Assembly (NCBI GenBank): GCA_963930655.1
Contig: OZ005600.1
Location: forward strand, 7,567,501 to 7,631,500
Length of the DNA stretch: 64,000 nt
Reading direction: 5' to 3'
DNA from: Myrica gale
Taxonomy: Eukaryota; Streptophyta; Magnoliopsida; Fagales; Myricaceae
Positions 22,733 to 34,574 of this stretch are shown here, one piece after another. How positions within the stretch are numbered: the first letter of the stretch is position 1; the number at the start of each line of letters is the position of its first letter. The notes below the pieces were generated by a model. It was not told the DNA's origin. It did not search any database and saw nothing but the letters and a program-made list of their open reading frames with translations. Position numbers and translations under genes: made by a program.

Positions 22733-24210
22733 TTCAATTAGAAGTGTTTCAAAATGCCAAATAACATGCACTTACGATGCAAAATCATGAAATTTTTCTC
22801 TCATTAAATTACTTCAATGCATATTAACTGCAAAAGGTTTCGTCTTGAGTTCTAATCCTTTGTACATTCTCATTTGCTCGCAGTAAATTTTAATTTTGAA
22901 TATGAATTCTTGTGTTATTAAAACTGTCTTTTTTTAAATTATTCGGTTACTTAAGGGGCGTTTGTTTCCCAATATTTTCATCCCTCAATATTTCCAAAAA
23001 ATCATAAAATAATCTCTCCTCATTAAATTATAAAATAATATTATACTATTCAATTAAATCTTCTCTTTCCTCACTTTTTCATAAAATACTGTACTTTTTC
23101 ACAAACTCCAATACCAAAATTTTCAAAACCTCAATATTTCCACAAACAAACACCACCTTCCACAACCTTCTTGTCAAAACGTCTTCGTTACGTGAGGGTA
23201 AGTGCCATGTGAACTACGATCGCCTCGAAGCCCATAACCTCTATGGGCCTAGTTTTCCCAGCATCGGGACTAAAAGCTACTTAAATTGTCCTAGATGGGC
23301 CAGTCTGAGGCTACGAGCCCTTGAGCGCCACCTTGAAATGATATGGTTTTTTTCTTGTCAGGACCCGACAGTCACTAACGGAGATATTTTTCGTCAAAAA
23401 AGGAAAAAAACAAACGTGGGCTCGTGGGGTTCTAACGCTTACTTAGACACGTGACGTACTGCCATTCGGGCTATTGATGGGCCCTTCCCTGTCAGTTAAG
23501 TCATTGCAAGTGCACCCTTGTAGTTTGCAATATTGCATTCTTTATCGGTTTCAAAATTTTGTTGTAATAAAGGCCTATATTAAAATAAAATATTCATGAT
23601 AACTATATTTATACTCTATAATTATCAAGTATTTAGTAATTTATACTCCGAATTATCAAATTTGAAAAATTTACCTCAAATGGTCAATTATTTTATCTTT
23701 TTTTTATCCAATGTTAAGATCTCATCATTAATTTATAATATGCAGTTTAAAATGTAAATTTAATAATAATTTAAAATAAAATGTATCAAATTTGATAATT
23801 TCAAGTATAAATTAAAACATATATATTAACTAAAAAATATAAATGTAATATTTTTTATTCTCTCACAATTTTATTGATTAGAAGAGCTTCTTCTAAGATG
23901 TAGCTAGCAATAACTTATGGATTAATAAAATATTTAAGTAATTATTATTTTTATGAATTAGCAGTTAATAATTTAAGAGGTAAATACGAGTCGATAAAAT
24001 CTTTAAATAATTATTACTTTTATCAATTAAAAATTACTATTACACGAGATAATATTACTAAATAGGAATTTTATTTTTTAAATTGGAAAATAGTTGGAGA
24101 AATGCAAATAAATTTAAAAATTCTCAAAATTTAAAAAATCTAGAAGGATGTCACGGTAAAAATAGAAAACAAAAGGGCGGATTGGAATCAAATTTTCTTG
24201 TATGGGTAAC
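22733..24210. other. Intergenic, AT-rich
   Basis: Contains the repeat at 22954-23160. A GC-richer patch at 23200-23460 gives a short frame with no recognisable domain. 23560-24100 is very AT-rich and featureless. Confidence 0.35.
22954..23160. repeat. AT-rich MITE-like repeat, copy 2
   Basis: Starts GGGGCGTTTGTTTCCC and ends ACAAACAAACACC, so the ends are short inverted repeats. The interior repeats ATAAAATAAT and TCTCTCC/TCATTAAATT words that recur in copies near 20846, 36375, 43484, 45560 and 52235. No coding. I could not see a target duplication. Confidence 0.5.
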
Positions 24211-24225
24211 TATTATAAATAAAAG
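24211..24225 (+). promoter_or_regulatory. Probable TATA box of the SR splicing-factor gene
   Basis: ATTATAAATAAAAG lies some 60-90 bases before the likely start of the non-coding first exon, in a region where AT-rich intergenic text gives way to more mixed, UTR-like sequence (CTCTTTCC, TCGTATTCTCGCC). Confidence 0.4.
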
Positions 24226-24403
24226 AAAACACAAGTCTCATTCTACAATATGGTATAATGGTAACATTGATTTCGTCTATATACTCTACCCACGAGCTCA
24301 TCGCTTCGGTCAATCTAAAAAGTTGTTGGAAACTCTTTCCTTTAGGGTTTCGGAGGACTAGTCTCGTATTCTCGCCACTCCGTCTCAGTCGGTCCCTCGA
24401 AAG

Positions 24404-25758
24404 GTAAATTACGAATTTCGAACTCTACGTGCTCCTCAGATCCAGAAATCCTAGCACTTTGTATCGTTTGAATTTTCTCATTTTTCCATCTGGTTCCCGA
24501 GAAAGGAGATGAAACTTTGAGATTTGATTGTTTCTACCTCTGTGGACTGGAATTTCTTAGGGCTTTACGTTTTGCTTTCTGTTCCTGCTGTTTCAAGGAA
24601 GCTAAACGGAGCGTGTAGGATCTGATTGGACTTGGAGGTTGTGGTTTGTTATATGGTAGATCTGATTGTTATCTAGCTTGATCTGCTTTGAAATTAGGTT
24701 GTCGTAGCTCTAATTTCAGTTATTGACGTTATCCACTTTTTATCTAATTTTCCTGGTTATCTTTTGGAACGGTTGTAATATGGATATTTATGCAAATATT
24801 TTCATTGGGGGGTTTTGTTTGACTATGTGTGATGTTTATGAATTTTGCGGAATAGGTGCCTGAAGGTAGTTGTGGATAGTTGACCTGGTTGTTTTTTGAA
24901 GGCTTTGGGGATAAATGTTGTTGTCGGTATGTTGGTCAATGGGTTATATTGTCCCTGCTCTTTTCGAGGTTATCGTGAAATATTAGTGCCTTTATTGTTG
25001 CAATGAGTGATGGATTTTCTGTAGAAGATTCGTCTGGAAGTGGTTATTGGATATTGGTGGTGTTATCTTGGTATAAATTTTAGGGTTTCCTTGTTTGTTT
25101 GCAATCATTAATAATGTTCTTCTCTTTTACTTTGTTCTTGGGAGGGGCTCTGTTTTATTTGAATGAAAGTAGGGAAAGGCACATGATGCCTATTCGGTCA
25201 AAAAATTGGGCAGAATTGCCATAAGTTTATTTTCTGTTAAAGAATCCTCAGAAGATGCATATTGTTCACACCAGGGACACACTAATTTTGGCGGTATGGG
25301 CCTCAGTCAATCTGAATCAATGACTGTGATTTTGTTTACCGATTCTTAATTTGTTATGGAGTAAATTTGGGGTAGTGTAGGGCCGGAGGGTAGGGGGACA
25401 TGGTTTCTGGTTTTCTGTACTGAATTACATGCTAAAAGAGGCTTGACATGTGATCTTTGGTCAACTTTTTCTGATAGATATACTGTTCACCCGATCTTTG
25501 TTTCATTGGATTTTTTTGGCCAAAAAGAGTTGTGTCCAGTTTCAAGTCTCAATCTGATTTAGTTATACACTTATCAAGATATAAGCTCGTCACATAGAAG
25601 TTAACTTGAATTTTACAAAGAAGTTTGAGGTACATATTCTGTGAGTTTTTATGCCGTGATTGCACTTCTTTCAGTAGGCTGCACTAGCAGCAGTTGCTTT
25701 GAGCAATTTGACTTCTTTTTCTATCCAATATGAAAGTGCTGTGGCATAATGTGGTCAG
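24404..25758 (+). other. Leader intron of the SR gene
   Basis: The non-coding exon ends CGAAAG|GTAAAT at 24403. The next exon starts after GTGGTCAG at 25758, six bases before the ATG. The intron is T-rich and 1,355 bases long. First introns in the leader of plant SR and other housekeeping genes often raise expression; that effect here is inferred. Confidence 0.6.
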
Positions 25759-25764
25759 GAAAAA

Positions 25765-28700
25765 ATGAGGCCCATCTTCTGTGGAAATTTTGAGTATGAT
25801 GCACGACCGTCTGACCTGGAACGGCTTTTCAGTAGATATGGGAAGGTTGAACGGGTGGATATGAAGTCTGGTAAGATCTCTTGCTCGTCTGTTATGAATT
25901 AGTTTGATGTTTACTTAAGCTTCCTCGTTTCGCTATTCTGGCTGTTTTCATCTTCTAATCATTATAAATGTGGCATTTGGTATTTGGAGACTGAGCTATT
26001 GAAACTGCTTGGATATAAGTTTTGAAATGTGCATTTAGGTTTTGGATTAATTGGGCAGTTAACGTTTAGCATTTTGGGGTCAAACTCTAAGAGAATTCTC
26101 TCAGAAAGTGGTTGAGCGATTGGAAGCTATGTGAATTAGCAATTTTGATGCATGAGGTGAACACAGTCCTGCATTAGATCTGAGTTGACTTGGTTCCCTT
26201 AAAGAAGAGAGGAAATTTGGTGCAAATTGGGAAAGCATGGATCACGACATGGTCCTCGTAATAGTAAATTTAGGAGAGTTGAGGAGCAGGTATTGCTTGT
26301 AATTGAATGTCCTGGGGCACTGCACAAGTTTACTTGTACTAAGGTAATCATTTGAGCTTCTGGTAATTCAGGCTTTGATTTGTTTTAAAATTAATTTCTT
26401 AATTATCTGTTTGAGGTTCTATTGCTGAACATAGAACAGACTGAAATCAAATCTTACTTTTACACGCTTGTGATGTCCACTGGTATGTGATGTATAGAAC
26501 AAAATAAGCTAAACAATCGTGTAAAAATTGCCTGCACTCTTCTCAGTAAGGCATCGGATCCTCTTCCAGCAAGGAAATTCAGCAGTGGCAAACTGATTGG
26601 TGACAGTGGTGGGTTCCTATCCTCTTGTGGCTTAGCGGGGAGGCAATTACATCAGTCAGAACATGTGGCACAGCAATTGCTCTGTTCCTTTGTTGAGAAA
26701 TAGCGGGGGTGCAGGATATGTTTAAGAAAAACATGTTTTTTTGAGGCATCAACCCCCATCTTCAACATTTTCTTTGGCGCAGGATTATCTTGGCATGTCC
26801 CTATTCTTCCTGGCTAATGGATGGGCTCGTCAGAATTCTGTTCCCTGCCTGGGATGAGCTTCTTCTTGTATTCAAGAAGAGTCACTCTGATCCTCAATGG
26901 ACTACTGTCCCACGTTTCCCTCAGTCACAATTTCCCTTCGTCCCTCATGACTTTTGCCCCAGCCTTCACTTACAGACATGTTTCAAGTTTGAAACATTGC
27001 CGACCTCACAGCCGAGGCAGCAGAATAGATGGAGAAGACACTCTTTTCATTGACCTACCATGAGACATCCACTTTTGCAATGTTGTTCCTTGACACCACT
27101 TAGTTCATCACTCAAGGTCTGTAACTAATTTCGCTGGTGACTTAGTTTATAGAATTCACGGATGTTACGAACATCTTTATGTTAGGTTAGATTCTCAGGG
27201 GATTTATATGAAAGGGAGAAATGCCGTCATGACAAAGAATCCTTTAACGGGAGGATTCTTGCTTTATCTATTCAACATATGTTTTATGTGATTAATTTGA
27301 TTCCTTTTTTTCTGGGCTTTTAGGATTTTCTTTTATCTATATGGAAGACGAGAGAGATGCTGAGGATGCTATTAGGAGACTTGATCGAACAGAATTTGGC
27401 CGGAAGGGACGCAGGCTTCGTGTTGAATGGACAAAAGTAATATATCTGCATTGTTGTTTATGTTGGAAATTTTTTTTCTCACTTTGTTGTGTACTTAAGC
27501 TCTTTTATCTGTTTTGCAGCATGAACGTGGTATTAGAAGGCCTGGAGGTTCCAAAAAATCATCGTCTAATATGAAACCTTCAAAGACTTTGTTTGTTATT
27601 AACTTTGATACACACCATACTAGGACTAGGGACTTGGAGAGGCACTTTGAACCATATGGGAAGATAGTGAGTGTAAGGATCAGAAGGAACTTTGCATTTG
27701 TGCAGTATGAATCACAGGATGATGCTGCTAAAGCTTTGGATGCGACGAACATGAGGTATAACATACTCTTTAAAAAAAATTTCTGCGCTTTAAAACTTAA
27801 ATATTTAATCTTCAAAGAAAGTCACCTACACCCTCCTCCCCCTCTCTTCCTTTTCCATCGGTAATATTCAAAATAGCCTTCAATGGAAGCCTTATGCAGC
27901 TGTTAGGGTATTGAAAGGGTGAGTTAAAATGTGGTAGGTTTGTGTTGGGTTTTGATTGGCCGTCATTAAATGCACTGAAAAAAGATGCTTCTAAAGTTTT
28001 TGTTTCTATTGGTGATGATGATTGTGTTCTAAATCTGATATGCAGCAAGTTGTTGGATCGAGTTATTTCAGTGGAGTATGCAGTTCGGGACGATGATGAT
28101 GAAAAGAGAAATGGATATAGCCCTGATAGATTTCGTGAGAGGTCATTGGAGAGAGGCCGTGATAGAAGACGATCCCCAAGCCCGTATCGAAGAGAGAGAG
28201 GTAGTCCAGATTATGGCCGTGGTTCTAGTCCCTATAGGAAAGAGAGAGGCAGCCCCGATTATGGTCGTGGGCACAGTCCAAGTCCCTATAAGAGAGATAG
28301 GGGTAGTCCTGATTATGGTCGTGCACGCAGTCGTAGTCCTAATCGAAGAGAGAAGGCTAGCCTTGACCATCGACGTGGTTCTAGCCATAGTCCTTACCAA
28401 ACAGAAAGGGTGAGCGCTGACCTTGGTCATACCCCGAGTCGTAGTCCTTATAGAAGGGAGAAGGCGAGCCCTAGCCATGGTCGTGGCCCTAGCCGCAGTC
28501 CTCGCGGAAAAGATAGGGCAAGCCTTGACAATGGTCTTGACCCTAGCCACAGTCCTTATGGAAGGGAGGGGGCAAGCCCTGAAAATGATCGCGCTCTCGG
28601 TTGCAGTCCTTATGGGAGAGAGAGGTCTAGTCCAGAAAATGGCCATGGTACCAGTCATAGTCCTTATGGAAGAGAGAAGGCTAGCCCTGACAATCCTCAT

Positions 28701-28911
28701 GAACTTAGCCCAATACCTGAACCTAGAGAGGAGAGTCCCAATTTTGGTGCTGGTCCAGAGACCCCTGTGCATGAGAGATACCACAGGTCTGCATTATCAC
28801 AGTTATTTTCATTCTCTCTATCCTGTTGTCTTGCCCTTAAGAGGCATGTATGTTTTGCTCATCTATGTATTCTTTTAATATTGCAGTCGATCACCCCCAG
28901 CAGAGGAATGA
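25765..28911 (+). CDS. RS41: RS-subfamily SR splicing factor (RS40/RS41-like)
   Basis: Five coding exons join in frame: 25765-25870, 27324-27436, 27520-27755, 28046-28786 and 28887-28911, giving 406 residues. The first RNA-recognition motif (1-73) starts [19 protein letters not shown] and carries [19 protein letters not shown]. The second (about 94-170) has [31 protein letters not shown] and the [11 protein letters not shown] end typical of this plant-specific subfamily. From about residue 180 comes an Arg/Ser-rich domain made of roughly ten 18-residue units ([15 protein letters not shown] and variants), and the end is HSRSPPAEE. Family members act in nuclear speckles in splice-site choice. 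Arabidopsis RS41 is shorter, about 356 residues as I recall. The extra length lies in the RS repeats, several of which have lost Arg. Exon 3 is joined to exon 4 as NM-S-KLLDRV. Introns flank RRM1 as in relatives. RS40 is the alternative name; gene order favours RS41. Confidence 0.93.
26570..27065 (+). other. Candidate poison-exon region inside the long SR intron
   Basis: The 1,453-base intron between the two halves of RRM1 (25871-27323) sits where RS-subfamily genes are known to use alternative 3' splice sites that bring in stop codons. Two acceptor-like sites stand out, CTCTTCCAG ending at 26579 and TTTGGCGCAG ending at 26782. Joining exon 1 to either keeps reading and then meets a stop (TAG at 26700-26702, or TAA soon after 26815). 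The patch is less AT-rich than the rest of the intron. This is inferred from position and signals only. Confidence 0.4.
28167..28720 (+). repeat. 54-base minisatellite encoding the RS domain
   Basis: Roughly ten degenerate copies of an 18-codon unit whose core is AGTCCTTATGGAAGAGAGA-like (SPYGRE) followed by SP(D/E)(Y/N)GxG. The unit length is a multiple of three and of low complexity. That explains why other frames, including long ones on both strands, also stay open here without being genes. Confidence 0.85.
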
Positions 28912-29525
28912 TCTGGATCTGAGTACTCTGATAACGACTCCAATTGGTTGTTTGGATTGAGGTGGTGGCGAAACTCATTCATAGTTTGTTCCAATCTGCT
29001 TTTTTCAGTGACTCCTAAGGGGGAGTTAGGTTGTAATATGCTTCTGAACTTGTGATGTAAGACCTAGTCGTTAGTATCTAGTTTCTTCATGTTTCTTTGC
29101 TTTGGTTTCTGCTTAAAATATTGTGGATGGTATAAACAAGAATTCTGTAAACAGAACCTCTGCTCTCTGCTGGACTTGACTCTGCTCTCTGTTCTTGTTT
29201 TGTGCTAACTCAGAATAATAGTTGGCGCTTTCTAGTGGAACTAATGGCTGTCTCTCCGTATCCTGTGGGTCTTTTAAAATGATTACTGTCCAACTACTCC
29301 CAAGTATGCTTTACAGTGTTATATCCTAGAGGAGTCTCATATGTAGGGGTTTGAACATCTTAGTGTTAGTGTTGGCTTAGTTTTAAAACGAACTCTCATG
29401 AGGTGGATTGGAGGTTATAAACTCGAGTATTATTTGCATAAAATCGTTGTACTTTCCTATCTTCTCTGTTTAAGAACAAAAAACATGCTGATGGGACTAG
29501 CCTTTTTTCAAATTTAAGGATGGTT
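28912..29525 (+). other. 3' UTR and flank of the SR gene
   Basis: T-rich text with TTGTAA-type upstream elements (about 29030-29060) follows the stop. No other gene is seen before the SINE. Confidence 0.4.
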
Positions 29526-29538
29526 ATTGTTAGGAGGC

Positions 29539-29714
29539 TTACCCCAGGGGTTTGGTCTGGTGGTAAGGCAACCGCTTGTGTTTTTACATGTCTTAAGTTC
29601 GAGTCATAATACTGTCATTATCGTCCTTGAATTATCTGGGGTGTGTTGGGTGGGGTCCTGACACATGCCTCTAAGTTGGCTCGTAGGGTTGGTTAAACGA
29701 AGTGACAAAAAAAA
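29539..29714 (+). mobile_element. tRNA-derived SINE
   Basis: A 176-base element with an A-box-like TGGTCTGGTGG near 29553, a B-box-like GTTCGAGTC at 29597-29605, and a 3' end in an A-run. It is flanked by a perfect 13-base direct repeat, ATTGTTAGGAGGC, at 29526-29538 and 29715-29727, as expected for LINE-assisted target-primed insertion. The intact duplication suggests a fairly young copy. Confidence 0.9.
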
Positions 29715-30894
29715 ATTGTTAGGAGGCCAAAGGGGTGGTTTACATTGGCTTCTCAGTTGTCGGCAATTCTCTTAACGTTTATGCAAGTCGACTCACATGT
29801 CCTAAAAAAAAGAAGTCCGACTCATAAGTGCCTAGGGGCCAAAACAGAACAACGTCCGACTCAGGTGATGATTGCTATTCCCAAACTGATCAACCACATT
29901 ATGGCAATGGTTGGTAACTCTGGCTGCAGATAGATAGCTGTATGTTTCGAGCATTGTTTGGGTGTATCTTTAGGCGGATGGATTCCATTACCCCAATGGC
30001 AAGAGATGGAGCAAAGTTTCTCCGGCAGTTTTTTAATCAGAGGATACATAAGGACTGCTCCCTTCCTCGATCGGGTGTAATTAGGCTGGGTTCGGTAGAC
30101 TCGAGACTATAGGTGCCAGCTGGATTAAGCCCATTGAGAAGACAACTTTGAGCAGGTCTGACCGACCATACCCAAGACATCGGCTATTTCAGAAGGCCAG
30201 GGCCAAATTCTGGCATTCATTGTCGAACACTTCGTTAACTTCGATATAACTTCAAAAACTTGGGTTTACTTTGTTGAACCAACCCGAATTATACTCCATA
30301 GGATTTACTACAAGTCGAGTTGCACCGCGTTAATAAAATTATCAACTAGATAGGAATTTAAATCGGCCGAAATGCAGGCTGGATCTAGACGTTTTATAGA
30401 TCTTACAGATCATGTCAAATTTACAACTCATTTTGAGTAAGATTAATAATATCTCAAACATTTCTCAAGTAAAGGTGCGTTCGTATATATATCCCGTAGT
30501 GTTTATAGAATAATCATCGTGACAACACCTGGGTTTGGCTTTGGTGGCACCTCACTGATGTAGGGCTCATCTCTGGAATGTGTAAAGTACGGTGTTATTC
30601 TTTAAAGTGATGAAGGGTAGAAAGACTATGTCAAGACTCTAAGATCTTTAGGAAAATTGGGTAAAAATGAGGCGAGAAGAGAAGAACTTGCCATTTTAAA
30701 CATCTGTTATATCCATAGATCGAATAGTCCATTGTCCATTTGCTATTGACATAGAAGTTATAGTGTCATGGTTGTCACAAAACCTTAAGTTGTAAAGAAG
30801 AGATTTTATTCTTTAAATTTTATTTTTTAATATTCCTCCTTGCGCGTGGCTGACTCCCCATTAATTGATAGATACAAGATGTGTAATATTATAT

Positions 30895-31045
30895 TAAAAT
30901 TGGGGTTAATGCAGAGTTAAGTCTTGAACTCAGTATCTTGAGTCTGATACTATGTAAAATTATAATTTATCTCAGAAGCTCAAATTTTTAGAATATAGGT
31001 AGCTTTTATATATTATTCAAATTATATTCTTTTTAATACTATCTA
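30895..31045 (-). repeat. Relic of a short LTR/TRIM-type repeat
   Basis: The phrase CTTGAACTCAGTATCTTGAG followed by TCTGATACTATG corresponds, on the minus strand, to a primer-binding-site-like ATAGTATCAGA next to an element end. The adjoining 'aaaattataatttatctcagaa' wording is familiar from a common plant repeat (TGTTAAATTACCATTTATCCC type). Only one end is visible; it is an old incomplete fossil. Confidence 0.4.
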
Positions 31046-33875
31046 TATTAAGTATATGAGTAAAAACTACATGATTTGACACTTATTAAATGGTTTATTG
31101 GATTTGGGTATTACTAAAATCATAATTTGTTATATTTCGCACAAGATCGAGTTTTTTACACAAGTTTATTATGTAGATAGAAAACATTAATTCCTCAAAT
31201 CCTATCAAACCCCATTCCACAATTATCTCGTGATATTCTTTTTAAATAATCTGTGAAAAAGTGGATAAGAACCAAATCCTTGTACGATGTCAAGGTACTA
31301 ATTAATTGTTTGTGTATAATTTACACCCGATAAATATAATTGTTATCCAACCCCCATTTAGATGAAAAAAAAAATTTGTCACTATCTCGGCATCACAATG
31401 AACCAAACGTGAGAGATTGGTTGAATTTCATGACAATATAAATTAAGACATTCACTGATTTGACACGTGATTTTGATCAGTTTCCTATTTTATTTAGATT
31501 ATCGTCTGACAATATTAATTGTAAGGATCAAAAGGCCTAAGTTGGCAAAAGTGGAACTATTGGTGAGATCTTAGGCGAGACAAGGAATATACACTTTCTA
31601 GGAAAGCAAATTATTGCTTTAAAATGCCAAAACAATCATCATAGTCCTGGAAAGCAAATCTATTGGGCGTAGGGGTTGAATATTTTGGTTGAACAAAATC
31701 CACAAATATAACTCGTAGATATCCATCCACGAGAAAACGTAGATCAAGATAGAGATAAGGTGACCCAAAAGAGAAAAAAAAAGGGTCTCCATCACTGATG
31801 CGGTGCAAGTAGGTATGCAACACTAAAATAATTCGGATGGAAGAGCACAGTTATATTTCGCTGCCTAATGATAAATGTGAGGAGGCAGGGAAAGTTGCTC
31901 CCTTATCTGCTCACAGCCAAAAAATTTCCGACCGTTCAAAAGCAACCCACAAATGGCTTAAGGTGGCTCGCACTTACTGCGTTTGCTTTTTCAGACAACT
32001 TTTTTTGGAAGTTGATTTTTCCAGTCTACATCCAGGAGCGTGACATGCATGCAGCTTCGTTTTCAACGTTTGCAACGGATAACTGCCTTCTTAGAGCGTG
32101 TACAGAAAACGCTTTTACATGAGAGTGGGATAATATACACCTCTTTTGGTGCAAATCACGATATGGATAATATGCCTCCCGAGGTATCTCAGTGATGGCT
32201 GTCACCGGAAAGGAGACGCCTGATTGGGTGGCCCCACTCTTTGATACGCCACCGGTTGTATCCGCCGAACAAATCTTTTTTTTTTCTAGACGCCGAACAA
32301 ATCTTTAATTGGACCGATAAGTGTGCGATGTGACCGTGCTCCGACTCGATCGTTATGTCACCCAGTCGAGTCAGGTTAGATACAAGTCGAATCAGGTCTA
32401 AATTCAGAGCACAGATCAAATTTTATGAAATTTTTATCATAAACCAAGAACAATGATACTCTAGAAAATTTGATAGAGTACTGTCCCGGATTTTGAACAG
32501 TGTAGCTTAATAATGAAGTCAGTTGACTCATGCTCAAAACGAAGAAGAGACACCAATGAAGCTCTAATCAGTATTTAGCTGATTAGGTCGGTTGGACTTA
32601 AGGACAATAATTTTGTGTCATCACATGGAAAAATGCGTTTATGTCCTTCCTCCAAATTAACCTATGATGCTAATTAACAATTCCAAACCAATTTTGGGTG
32701 CATATATAGATGATCTATTTCTATTTATTTTTCGACCTGCCGTAAACTAATTGGCTCTATACTTGAAATTGATGGCATTCTTTTCTTGGTGGTTCAAATG
32801 GTATCATCATTCCCTCCAAAGTAGTTATGTGTGTATATATTAAAAGCTATACATAGTAGGCTCGAAAAATATCACACGAGGTGCCTATCATATGGTACTT
32901 CAAATTTGAAGAATTATTATGATATTTATTCCCAACGTTATGGGTACTAAGGTGCCATGCAAATGGTCATAGTAACGGCTTAATATTTGAGTCGACTTCT
33001 TCATCCCATATAGCTGGCGCTTGAAAAGTAACCTGAGGAGATAGTTTCAGAAGAGGCGGACATAGCAGTGTAAAGGTGTACGAATATATGATCTAAAGGC
33101 TCGATTATGAACCAAAGAGCTCAGTTGCAAACCCAATTGGAAAGCTAAGAGGACTGACCATCCTTTATCAAAATAGCAAGTAGAATGGCTAGCTCATGAG
33201 AGATTAGCTATATGAATACGCACGCTAGAAGTTGTATTTTCTAGGCATTAGCTTAACGACTACTTACGAGTTGTTTATAAAGTATCTGACTATATATTCA
33301 TATGATACGTTAATTAAGCTGAACTAAAAGTTCTTCTAGGTCGTTTATAAGGGTTACATGACTTACAACTACAAGGATATATCCTCAAACTGAGTTTTCG
33401 GGTCTTGTGATGTCCCTCTTAGAGAGTATGACGAGTACTTGGGAGCTGTTAGCTACACAAGTGTAGGTGACTTGTGCTGTGTGTCTTATTACTGCTTCGG
33501 TATGAGCTTTTTAAATACCTGTTGTCGCATATTCTGGTGCTTTTCGGTTTGGTAGGGTACTAATTTTGTTTTCGTCAGAGGATATATAGGCATAAGGGTC
33601 TTCTGGCCGGTGGTGATGGAGTATTCCCTTTTTGTCGTATTCTTGAATTAACTGGTTCTGATCGAAGCGGTTGCTGTCATACGAATTGGATCACGTTGTC
33701 ACTATGGAATAACAAATTTGGTGAAGTACTAGTAAATGGTTATCTTCTTTTGCTTTTGCTGATGAGGAGATATATATTTAGCTGGGGCTTCTGGGGAAAT
33801 CCTGCAGCCCTGTCCTCCGATGGAGCAGTAGGTGCCCTTGCTTGTTTCAGTAAGAATAAAGAGCCGCGACTCTGT

Positions 33876-33930
33876 TGTTATCGGTTCTTTAATTAATCTC
33901 CTTTGTTATCGGTTCTTTAATTAATCTCCT
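33876..33930. repeat. 29-base tandem duplication
   Basis: GTTATCGGTTCTTTAATTAA followed by TCTCCT occurs twice in a row (33876 and 33905) with no differences in the shared 26 bases, so it is a recent local duplication. Confidence 0.8.
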
Positions 33931-34210
33931 CCATCAAGAACCGGTCCGTGAAAGCCGAACAGCAGATAGCATATATAGATATATTCGTTTTTCTTATTAC
34001 ATCCAGTAATTGCATAATATGCTGGAGAATAAGAAGTTTGACTCCAAGAGCTAAACACAATATCTCTTGGTGAAATGGATGTGAGATTTACGCGCGAATG
34101 ATTGATTGATATAATTAACAACAGTACAAGAGAGCATCTCTAGGACATAGCCTTTCAAAAACACGCGAAAGATATTGGTCTTTGTATGTACACTTTCATA
34201 TGGTAGCTAT

Positions 34211-34557
34211 TGTTGGGTTAGTCTGCATCGTCTGGTGGTCAGTTTATAAGTAAGAAAAAACAATACCTATTGAACTAGTTTTTGAGATTGAAAAGATCTC
34301 AAACCACCTAACATTGGTAACATTAGGAGTACCAACAAGTCTCAACCCATCGACCCAATAGTTCACGGGAGAAACATGTTGTCACCACTCTGACCTAAGT
34401 CCCGATGTGTGAGGGAGAGATTGTTGAGGTTAATCTCACATAGGTTGTGGAAGGGGTTGACGGTCAGTTTATAAGCATGAAAAGGGAAAGCCTCACCTCG
34501 AAAGCCTCACCTCGAAAGCTAGCTCTAGGAGTTGAAAATGCACGAAACCACCTAACA
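34211..34557 (+). mobile_element. Small TRIM of a second family
   Basis: LTR-like ends at 34211-34313 and 34422-34557 share TGTTG...TTA, GGTCAGTTTATAAG and ACCACCTAACA wording. A primer-binding-site-like TTGGTAACATTAGGAG follows the first, and a purine tract GAGGGAGAGA precedes the second. The interior is only about 108 bases and non-coding. This is a very compact TRIM fossil in plus orientation, with diverged ends and no clear target duplication, so probably old. Confidence 0.7.
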
Positions 34558-34574
34558 CTCCATGGGAGAAACAA

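Larger units (their letters stand above)
29728..34210. other. Intergenic, no gene recognised
   Basis: Mixed sequence with scattered short frames (for example 31837-32043 and 32189-32419) that show no domain or splice context. Contains the relic at 30895-31045 and a 29-base direct duplication at 33876-33930. Its CG-containing patches look like repeat debris. Confidence 0.35.

Noticed and set aside
28143-28878. Long alternative frames over the SR gene's RS region, both strands
   Set aside because: They arise because the 54-base repeat unit is a multiple of three; only one frame continues the two RRMs.
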